This document shows positions 1 to 5,052 of a stretch of DNA of 5,052 nucleotides, piece by piece. Location: positions 1 through 5,052 of the forward strand of contig JAGOCN010000164.1 of assembly GCA_017998735.1 (NCBI GenBank), read 5' to 3'. A model generated the notes under the pieces. It ran no database searches and was not told where the DNA came from. It was given only the letters and a program-made list of their open reading frames with translations. The stretch comes from Giesbergeria sp. (GTDB taxonomy: Bacteria; Pseudomonadota; Gammaproteobacteria; Burkholderiales; Burkholderiaceae_C). A program made the position numbers and the translations under genes. Within the stretch, counting starts at the first letter, position 1. The number at the start of each line of letters is the position of its first letter.

Positions 1-33
1 CCCGCAAACCCCTGTGCCCGATGGCTGCAGGCT

Positions 34-2724
34 TTGCTTCCATATTCTTTAAAGCACCGAGCGTTTGCGCTGAATGATTCCATCTCCCCCCCATCCCCGG
101 AGCACTCCGACCACCATGTTCAGGTGTCGGTGCTCATCCGAACCATGGGCCGCGAAACGCTGGCACAGGCCATTCAATCGGTCGTTGACCAGTCTTTCAC
201 CGACTGGGAGATCGTGGTCGTCAACGCCAGTGGTCAGTCGCTTCCTTGGCAGCCAGGCACCGATCTCCCGGGTCGCATCCGGTGGGTAGAGCCGGGGCAG
301 CCGCTGGAGCGCAGTGAGGCGGCCAATGCCCTGCTGCAAGCTGCGCAGGGACGGTACGCCCTTTTCCTGGACGATGACGACTGGCTGCTGCCTGAGCATC
401 TCGCCAAACTGGTGGCCACGCTGGATGCCGATCCTGCGCTGGTGGCAGCCTATGCCGACGTGCAGGCCATGACCGGGCCGCGCGAACAGCGGGTGGCGGG
501 CCATGTGTTTGCCCTGGACTTCGATCCCGTGCGCCTGCAGCTGGAAAATTTCCTGCCTATCCATGCCGTACTGTTTCGCCGTGAGGTAGTCGAGCAATCG
601 CCTGCCTGCCGGTTTGAAACGGGCCTGCAACTGTTCGAAGACTGGGATTTCTGGCTGCAGCTGGCCGAACGGGGTGGTTTTCGCAGGGTGCTGGGTGTAT
701 CCGCCATTTATGCTTTGAGCGCAGATGAAGGCTCGGGCCACGCACAGACGCAAGGCGATCGCCGTCAGCGCATGCTGGAGCAGCTGGCCATCCGCCAGCT
801 GGCGCGCTGGACGCCGGGCCAGGTCGTGGCCTTGATGCAGTTGCTGGCAACGCAGACGCAGCAACTCAACCAGGAGCGGCAAGTGGCCAGCGCGCTCCAT
901 GCGCAATTGGGCCACGAGCAACAGGTCATTGCGTCGCTCCAGGAGCAGCTGGGCCAAGAGCAACAGGTGGTCGCGTCGCTCCATGTGCAACTGGACCAGG
1001 AGCGCCAGGTGGTTGCATCGCTCCAGGAACAGCTGGGTCAGGCGCGCGAGGCCGCGGTCCTGCAGTTACATCAAATTCAGGCGCAGCAACAGGAGTTGGG
1101 CAAGCTGGAGCAACTGCGCAGCCTGCATTTGCAGCAACTGGAAGCGCTCAGCGCGCAATTGCAAGCGCTCCACCAGTCCCGCTCTTGGCGCATCACCCGT
1201 CCCTTGCGTGGCCTGTCGCGCCTGCTGGCGTGGCTGCGTTCGCCCCAGCCGCAGCGCCTGTTGCGCCACGGCGTACAAGCCGTAGGGGTCGAAGTGCGGC
1301 GGCATGGCTGGATGGGTTTTTTGTGTCGCCTGCCTTACTACCTGCGCCACGGCCCTGCCTACCTGCCGCGGCTGGCATCGGGGCCGCCCGGCGGGCAGCA
1401 GGCAGATTTTCATGCGCCACCGCCCGCCCCGCACCAGGTGCGACTGCACCCCGACCTCACCGGTGGCGGTGACACGCTGGATTTCAAGGTGTCCGTCGTC
1501 ATCCCCACGCTCAATGCCGGCCCGGAGTTCCGCTGGATGCTGCGCAAGCTGCGCGCGCAAAAGGCCGTGCGCGAGATCGAAATCGTGGTGGTGGACTCAG
1601 GCTCGCGCGATGCCACGGTGGCCTGGGCGTATGAGGCCGGTTGCAAGGTGGTGCAGATACTGCCCTCGGAGTTCACCCACAGCTACGCCCGCAACCGCGG
1701 TGCCGATGCGGCCAGCGGCGACTATCTGCTGTTCATGGTCCAGGACGCCTATCCCATCGGCGACCACTGGATGCACGGCATGCTGCGCTACCTGCTGGAC
1801 CATGCCGACCAGAAACTGATGGCCGCCTCCTGCGCCGAGTACAGCCGAAGCGACAGCGACATGATGTACGACTCCATGGTCAATACCCACTACCGCTTTC
1901 TGGGGTGCCTGGAGTACGACCGCATCGGCGAATTTCAGGGCGACGACCACATGGCGCTGCGCTCACAGGGGCAGCTCAGCGATGTGTCGTGCCTGATTTC
2001 GCGCGAATGCTTCATGCGTTATCGCTACCGGGGCGACTATGCAGAAGATCTCGACCTCGGCATCCGCCTCATCAAGGACGGCTACCGCGTGGCCATGCTG
2101 GCCTCCGTGAAGGTCATCCACTCGCACAACCGGCCCGCTTATTACTACCTCAAGCGCACCTTCGTCGATGTGATCTTTCTGGTGGGCCTGTTCAAGGACT
2201 TCACCTATCCGCGCTGCGAATCGGCGCTGGGCTTGCTGGCAGGCATGGTATCCACGGCGGCCCATGTCTCGGCGTGGCTGAGTGCCCTGGAGGCGGCACC
2301 GGATGCACGCCCCTTGGGCAAGGAAATCAGCGCCTGGGTGCAGTCCTCGCGGCAAACGCTGGCCGATCTGCAGCCCCACGCACCGGTGGCGCTGGGCGAT
2401 GAGCGTCTCGATGCCTTCCTGGCCGATGTCGCCCGCCAGTACCTGGGTGCCAACTCCGTGCTGGACGCCCGAGCGCGTGACGAGGCGCGGCGCTTTGCCG
2501 ACAGCTTCCTGGCGCGACTGGAGCATTTCAACCAGTTTGCTGCTGCGGTGTATGGTCCGCAGGACAGCCTGTTGCGCCACGAACTGCGCGACGTGGTGCG
2601 CAAGACCTTCGCCGCCACGGCCGGCGGCGCACTGGGCTTTTTCTATCTGGACAGCCAGGGCCAGAGCGGCCCCGAGGCAGACATGGCTGCCGCTTTCCAT
2701 CGTGAACTCAAGGCGGGTGTCTGA
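34..2724 (+). CDS. Modular bifunctional glycosyltransferase: GT2 - coiled coil - GT2 - helical C-terminus
   Basis: Predicted cytoplasmic enzyme adding two sugars to a surface glycan; donors and acceptors cannot be read from sequence. Numbering starts at the TTG at base 34 (896 residues). Domain 1 (about 30-230) is GT2: VSVLIRT at 31-37, an Asp run FLDDDDW at 111-117 supplying the DXD metal/nucleotide site, and FEDWDFW at 201-207 supplying the acidic acceptor-side motif. The usual Asp-containing strand end is VVVNASG (61-67), an Asn variant. Residues about 262-380 are Gln/Leu-rich coiled coil with 14-residue repeats, ending in SRSWRITRPLR (382-392). Domain 2 (about 485-720) is GT2: VSVVIPTLN (486-494), DSGSRDAT (521-528), SYARNRGA (550-557), QDA (570-572) in the DXD place, and EDLDLGIRL (671-679). 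Residues 720-896 are helical and unrecognised. The start is uncertain: no good ribosome site precedes TTG 34, and the frame is open to base 1, so the gene may begin upstream. An ATG at 74 lies one base out of frame (see findings). Confidence 0.9.
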   Translation: MLPYSLKHRAFALNDSISPPSPEHSDHHVQVSVLIRTMGRETLAQAIQSVVDQSFTDWEIVVVNASGQSLPWQPGTDLPGRIRWVEPGQPLERSEAANALLQAAQGRYALFLDDDDWLLPEHLAKLVATLDADPALVAAYADVQAMTGPREQRVAGHVFALDFDPVRLQLENFLPIHAVLFRREVVEQSPACRFETGLQLFEDWDFWLQLAERGGFRRVLGVSAIYALSADEGSGHAQTQGDRRQRMLEQLAIRQLARWTPGQVVALMQLLATQTQQLNQERQVASALHAQLGHEQQVIASLQEQLGQEQQVVASLHVQLDQERQVVASLQEQLGQAREAAVLQLHQIQAQQQELGKLEQLRSLHLQQLEALSAQLQALHQSRSWRITRPLRGLSRLLAWLRSPQPQRLLRHGVQAVGVEVRRHGWMGFLCRLPYYLRHGPAYLPRLASGPPGGQQADFHAPPPAPHQVRLHPDLTGGGDTLDFKVSVVIPTLNAGPEFRWMLRKLRAQKAVREIEIVVVDSGSRDATVAWAYEAGCKVVQILPSEFTHSYARNRGADAASGDYLLFMVQDAYPIGDHWMHGMLRYLLDHADQKLMAASCAEYSRSDSDMMYDSMVNTHYRFLGCLEYDRIGEFQGDDHMALRSQGQLSDVSCLISRECFMRYRYRGDYAEDLDLGIRLIKDGYRVAMLASVKVIHSHNRPAYYYLKRTFVDVIFLVGLFKDFTYPRCESALGLLAGMVSTAAHVSAWLSALEAAPDARPLGKEISAWVQSSRQTLADLQPHAPVALGDERLDAFLADVARQYLGANSVLDARARDEARRFADSFLARLEHFNQFAAAVYGPQDSLLRHELRDVVRKTFAATAGGALGFFYLDSQGQSGPEADMAAAFHRELKAGV
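86..92 (+). repeat. C7 homopolymer tract at the 5' end of the modular glycosyltransferase gene
   Basis: Seven consecutive C residues lie between the possible start codons and the first conserved GT2 strand. In the reading frame used they encode part of a Ser-Pro-Pro-Ser-Pro stretch outside any catalytic domain. An ATG at 74-76, forming ATGA with a TGA at 75-77 in another frame, precedes the tract. One extra C would place that ATG in frame with the rest of the protein. Presence of the tract is seen directly. Any switching role is inference. Confidence 0.75.
862..1029 (+). repeat. Four 42-bp in-frame tandem repeats encoding a 14-residue coiled-coil unit
   Basis: Units are 862-903, 904-945, 946-987 and 988-1029; a decayed fifth copy begins at 1030 with QLGQ. 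Each encodes 14 residues, two heptads, of pattern Q-L-x-x-E-x-Q-V-x-A-S-L-x-x (the first unit has Ala at the position before Leu). By hand alignment, units 2 and 3 match at 34 of 42 bases, 2 and 4 at 33, and 3 and 4 at 32; unit 1 is more diverged (29 of 42 against unit 4). Leu, Val/Ile/Ala and Leu fit heptad a/d positions, with a Glu recurring at the fourth core position of each unit. The repeats sit in the linker between the two GT2 domains, so copy number would set linker length in steps of about 2 nm of helix (14 residues at roughly 0.15 nm rise). Confidence 0.9.
2710..2717 (+). promoter_or_regulatory. Ribosome binding site for the GT4 gene
   Basis: AAGGCGGG lies six bases before the ATG at 2724, inside the last codons of the upstream gene. 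It is a good purine-rich Shine-Dalgarno match with usable spacing. Together with the TGATG stop/start overlap it supports this start and suggests translational coupling of the GT4 gene to the modular glycosyltransferase. Confidence 0.65.
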
Positions 2725-3980
2725 TGCGTATCCTGATCGTCCTTCACCAGTTTTTTCCCGAGTTTTCGGGGGGCACCGAGCGCGTGGCGCTGAATCTTGC
2801 GCGCACGGCCCAGCGGGCCGGCCACCATGTGCGGGTGCTGGCCTGCGCGGTGCAGCCCGGCGCCTGCGACGGCCTGGCCGCCAGCGGCTTGCCCGGTGCC
2901 TTCGATACCGTGCATGACGGCGTGCCCATCACCCTGCTGCCGCGCGCGGCCTTGCCGGTGACAGCCGATTACAGCTTTGACATCGCCCCGGTATGGGTCG
3001 ATCCGCTTCAAAGCTGGATGCAGGAACAGCGCTTTGACATGCTCCATCTGCTGCATCCCATGCGCATGGCCACGGCCATCAAGGCGGCGCAGCAGTGCGG
3101 TCTGCCCTATGTGCTCACGCTGACCGACTTTTTCTTGCCATGCAACCGCATCAACCTGGTCAATTTGCGTGGCCAGCAGTGCGATGGGCCGCAGCAAGGC
3201 CAGCGTTGCGCCAAGGATTGCAAGGTGCCGCCCTGGGATGCCGAATCCCTGGCACAGCGCCACCGGCAAGCGGCGGCTGTGCTGGCGTCCGCCAGCGTCT
3301 GTGTAGCGCCTTCGGCCTACGTGGCCGACCGTTACCGCGCCGCCTTCGACGGCTTGCAAGTGCAGGTCATCCCGCATGGCATTGATTTGCTGGCCCTGCT
3401 GCGCCACGCGGCTTCGCCCGCGATGCCCCCTGCCGGTGCCAGGCCGCTCACCCTGGGTTACATCGGTACCATCGTCCCCCAAAAAGGCCTGCAGGTGCTG
3501 CTGCAGGCCCTGGCCGCCATTCCCGACGCTCCGCTGCGGCTCATGGTGGCCGGGGGGCTCCATGGCGATGTGGCCTATGCCGACTCCATCCACCGCATGG
3601 TGGCAGCCGATCCGCGGGTGCAGTTGCTGGGGCAGCTCGATGCGGTCGGTGTGGGCGCCATGCTGGGCAGCATCGACCTGCTGTGCCTGCCCTCCATCGT
3701 TCCCGAGAGTTTCTCGCTTGTGCTGCGCGAGAGCGCTGCCTTGGGCGTTCCCGCGCTGGTCTCCAACTTGGGCGCGCCTGCTGAACTCATGGCAGAGACG
3801 GGCGCTGGCCTGGCGCTCCCGGCAGGCGATCCTGCTGCCTGGGCCCAGGCCATCGCCCAGGTGCAGAGTGATCCCGCGGTGCTCGAGCGCTGGCGCGCCG
3901 CTTTGCCGCTGCCGTTGCGCGTGGAAGAAGAGACCTTTTTGTATGAATCTCTCTACCGCCAATTCCGCAAGGCAGGCTAA
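2724..3980 (+). CDS. GT4-family glycosyltransferase with Cys-containing insert
   Basis: Predicted cytoplasmic retaining glycosyltransferase of GT-B fold that transfers a sugar from a nucleotide donor to the growing surface glycan; the sugar is not predictable. The 418-residue length is normal for GT4. The N-terminal half opens with MRILIVLHQFFPEFSGGTER, where the Gly-Gly loop (16-17) is typical of the acceptor domain. A loop from LTLTDFF (131-137) carries Cys140, Cys153, Cys162 and Cys166, a pattern I recognise from a GT4 subgroup whose role is unclear to me. The C-terminal donor domain begins near PLTLGYIGTIVPQKG (241-255), where Lys254 is the expected phosphate contact. PESFSLVLRE (327-336) gives the Glu-X7-Glu signature, Glu328 and Glu336. 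No signal peptide or membrane helix is seen. The ATG overlaps the upstream TGA by one base, with a strong ribosome site, so the start is well supported. The 3' end overlaps the next gene if that gene starts at 3943. Confidence 0.93.
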   Translation: MRILIVLHQFFPEFSGGTERVALNLARTAQRAGHHVRVLACAVQPGACDGLAASGLPGAFDTVHDGVPITLLPRAALPVTADYSFDIAPVWVDPLQSWMQEQRFDMLHLLHPMRMATAIKAAQQCGLPYVLTLTDFFLPCNRINLVNLRGQQCDGPQQGQRCAKDCKVPPWDAESLAQRHRQAAAVLASASVCVAPSAYVADRYRAAFDGLQVQVIPHGIDLLALLRHAASPAMPPAGARPLTLGYIGTIVPQKGLQVLLQALAAIPDAPLRLMVAGGLHGDVAYADSIHRMVAADPRVQLLGQLDAVGVGAMLGSIDLLCLPSIVPESFSLVLRESAALGVPALVSNLGAPAELMAETGAGLALPAGDPAAWAQAIAQVQSDPAVLERWRAALPLPLRVEEETFLYESLYRQFRKAG

Positions 3981-4965
3981 GCCGGTGGGGTCTGTGGGCG
4001 CTGATGCGGCGCGGGTGACGGTCGTCATCGTGAACTGGAACGGGTTGCAACACCTCCCGCAATGCCTGCAGACCTTGCAGCAGCAAACCATGGGCGCGTT
4101 CCGGGTGCTTGTCATGGACAACGGCAGCACCGACGGCTCGGCCGAGCTGGTGCCCGCCCTGCAAGACCCGCGTTTCAGCCTGGTGCGCCTGGGCGCCAAC
4201 CACGGCTTTGCCCGCGCCAACAACCTGGCGGTTGCGCAGGCTGCCACGCCCTGGGTGGCCCTGCTCAACCCGGATGCCTTCCCTGCACCCGACTGGCTCG
4301 AGCAGCTCCTGGCCGCTGCGCACCGCCACCCCGCAGGCGCTGCGTTTGGGTGCAGCCTGCTCGACGCAGCAGACCCTGCGGTGCTGGATGGCACGGGCGA
4401 CAGCTACCACTGGTCTGGCCGGGCCTTTCGCCGTGACCATGGCCGCCTGCGATCGGAGGGCACAAGCGGGGAGGGGCCAATCTTTTCCCCCTGTGCCGCC
4501 GCCGCGCTGTACCGGCGCAGCGCCTGGCAGGCAGTGGGTGGGCTGGATGAAGATTTTTTTTGTTACCTCGAAGACGTGGACCTGGGCTTTCGCCTGCGAC
4601 TGCAGGGCCATCAATGCTGGCATGTGCCCGAGGCCGTCTGCCACCATGTCGGTTCGGCCATCACGGGCCGACGCAGCGATTTCAGCGGCTACCACGGTCA
4701 GCGCAACCTGGTCTGGACCTATGTGAAGAACATGCCGGGTGGTTTGTTCTGGCTGCTGTTGCCGCTGCACCTGCTGGCCAACCTGGCAGCGCTGGTATTG
4801 TTCACCCTGCGCGGCCAGGCGGCAGTGGCCTGGCGTGCCAAGCGCGACGCCTTGCTCGGCCTGCCAGCTTGCTGGCGCAAGCGCCGCGCCATCCAGGCAG
4901 GCCGGTCTGCCACCGCACGCGCCATCTGGGCCATGCTCGACAAAAGCCTCTGGCCCCAACCGTGA
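3943..4965 (+). CDS. GT2 glycosyltransferase, rhamnosyltransferase (WbbL-like) type
   Basis: Predicted inverting GT-A glycosyltransferase; the nearest familiar group is the WbbL/RfbF-like rhamnosyltransferases, but rhamnose as donor is inference. Using ATG 3943 the protein has 340 residues. Motifs in order: VTVVIVNWNG (25-34), MDNGSTDGS (58-66), NHGFARANN (86-94), LNPDA (108-112) in the metal-binding place, and FFCYLEDVDLGFRLR (205-219) with the Glu210-Asp211-Asp213 acidic cluster. GYHGQRNLVW (249-258) precedes a hydrophobic segment at about 267-289, likely a membrane anchor or amphipathic helix, and then a basic tail. ATG 3943 overlaps the GT4 gene by 38 bases and has GAAGAG ten bases upstream. 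GTG 3985 (326 residues) has the better-looking AAGGCAGG eight bases upstream and would leave a 4-base gap. Both keep the whole catalytic domain. The reading frame stays open upstream to 3376, but that part is a shadow of the GT4 gene. Confidence 0.9.
   Translation: MNLSTANSARQAKPVGSVGADAARVTVVIVNWNGLQHLPQCLQTLQQQTMGAFRVLVMDNGSTDGSAELVPALQDPRFSLVRLGANHGFARANNLAVAQAATPWVALLNPDAFPAPDWLEQLLAAAHRHPAGAAFGCSLLDAADPAVLDGTGDSYHWSGRAFRRDHGRLRSEGTSGEGPIFSPCAAAALYRRSAWQAVGGLDEDFFCYLEDVDLGFRLRLQGHQCWHVPEAVCHHVGSAITGRRSDFSGYHGQRNLVWTYVKNMPGGLFWLLLPLHLLANLAALVLFTLRGQAAVAWRAKRDALLGLPACWRKRRAIQAGRSATARAIWAMLDKSLWPQP
3969..3976 (+). promoter_or_regulatory. Candidate ribosome binding site deciding between two starts of the third glycosyltransferase
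   Basis: AAGGCAGG ends eight bases before an in-frame GTG at 3985, just before the GT4 stop codon at 3978-3980. It resembles the ribosome site of the GT4 gene. If used, the third glycosyltransferase would begin at 3985 and lack the unconserved first 14 residues. The competing ATG at 3943 has the weaker GAAGAG at about 3927-3932. Confidence 0.4.
4554..4561 (+). repeat. T8 homopolymer run inside the third glycosyltransferase gene
   Basis: Eight consecutive T residues cross the codons for Asp204, Phe205, Phe206 and Cys207, immediately before the acidic LEDVD motif of the GT2 domain. It is the longest homopolymer I see in the window and stands out in GC-rich coding sequence. A one-base slip would shift the frame before the acidic motif and should inactivate the enzyme. 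Confidence 0.8.
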
Positions 4966-4968
4966 ACC

Positions 4969-5052
4969 ATGACTGACCCGACATTGAACCCCACTCCCGC
5001 ACTCGCTATGTCCGCGCCGCCGCCCTTTGCCATTGAGGCCAGGGGCCTGGGC
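4969..5052 (+). CDS. 5' end of a further gene, possibly an ABC-transporter ATPase (Wzt-like); cut by window end
   Basis: An ATG three bases after the upstream stop opens a frame that runs to the window edge, giving 28 codons: a Pro-rich leader followed by FAIEARGLG. The last eight or so residues resemble the first beta strand of ABC ATPases, which often reads I-x-A/V-R/K-G/N-L-G/S before the Lys-Arg/Tyr segment. In a glycan cluster this would fit Wzt, the ATPase that powers export of finished O-antigen or capsule with the membrane partner Wzm. The Walker A motif, which would settle it, lies beyond the window. A second in-frame ATG at 5008 would remove the leader and start closer to the domain. 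No clear ribosome site is visible before either. The reading frame is likely real because of spacing and strand; the product name is a weak inference. Confidence 0.5.
   Translation, partial: MTDPTLNPTPALAMSAPPPFAIEARGLG

Noticed and set aside
34..53. Promoter-like TTGCTT and TTTAAA or TATTCT elements
   Set aside because: Spacing between TTGCTT and TTTAAA is far too short, and TATTCT at 43-48 has no -35 match about 17 bases upstream.
3..77. Short frame ending at TGA 75-77 (contains an ATG at 21)
   Set aside because: It might be the tail of an upstream gene, but 24 codons with no motif and balanced third-base composition do not allow a call.
49..990. 313-codon open frame on the minus strand opposite the first GT2 domain
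   Set aside because: No domain motif; its Leu/Arg repeats are simply the complement of the coiled-coil repeats.
2751..2773. T6 and G6 runs near the start of the GT4 gene (also G6 at 3552-3557 and T6 at 1317-1322)
   Set aside because: They are short, lie in conserved codons of intact domains, and have no out-of-frame start that would make a switch plausible.
3376..3942. In-frame upstream extension of the third glycosyltransferase
   Set aside because: It overlaps the GT4 donor domain in another frame and its translation is Cys/Trp/Pro/Arg-rich, typical of a shadow. The GT2 fold begins only at about 4015.
2643..4394. 583-codon open frame on the minus strand
   Set aside because: It lies wholly antisense to well-supported GT4 and GT2 genes, shows no recognisable domain, and long antisense frames are common in GC-rich coding DNA.
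3787..4959. 390-codon open frame on the minus strand
   Set aside because: It is the antisense shadow of the third glycosyltransferase gene, with low-complexity Gln/Arg/Gly-rich translation and no motif.

Overview
The window is a compact, single-strand (+) block of polysaccharide glycosyltransferase genes. All of it is GC-rich, with G or C favoured at third codon positions. There is no RNA gene, insertion sequence, CRISPR array or clear terminator. Composition and protein style suggest a betaproteobacterium, possibly Comamonadaceae (Acidovorax or Comamonas-like). That placement is an impression from sequence character, not a database result.

Layout: bases 1-73 are a short leader of uncertain status, with no convincing promoter. 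Bases 34-2724 hold a large modular protein: a GT2 domain, a coiled coil built from 14-residue tandem repeats, an SRSWRITRPLR motif, a second GT2 domain and a helical C-terminal extension. Bases 2724-3980 encode a GT4-type glycosyltransferase with a Cys-containing insert. Bases 3943-4965 encode a third GT2 protein of the rhamnosyltransferase (WbbL-like) type with a C-terminal hydrophobic segment. From 4969 to the window end is the first 28 codons of another gene, whose last visible residues resemble the beginning of an ABC-transporter ATPase domain.

The genes are packed like an operon: 1-nt overlap, then 38-nt (or 4-nt gap if the alternative start is used), then a 3-nt gap. Together they give four predicted glycosyltransferase catalytic domains that would build a cell-surface glycan (O-antigen, capsule or exopolysaccharide) on the cytoplasmic side of the inner membrane. 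If the last gene is a Wzt-like ATPase, export would be ABC-transporter-dependent. That step is inference.

The points most worth a second look are the 5' end of the first gene, where an ATG at 74 is out of frame by exactly one base across a C7 tract (a C8 tract would join it to the GT2 domain), the 42-bp tandem repeat that encodes the coiled coil between two catalytic domains, and a T8 run inside an essential part of the third glycosyltransferase. I found no clear evidence for an entirely new system. The window reads as an accessory glycan locus with an unusual modular enzyme.
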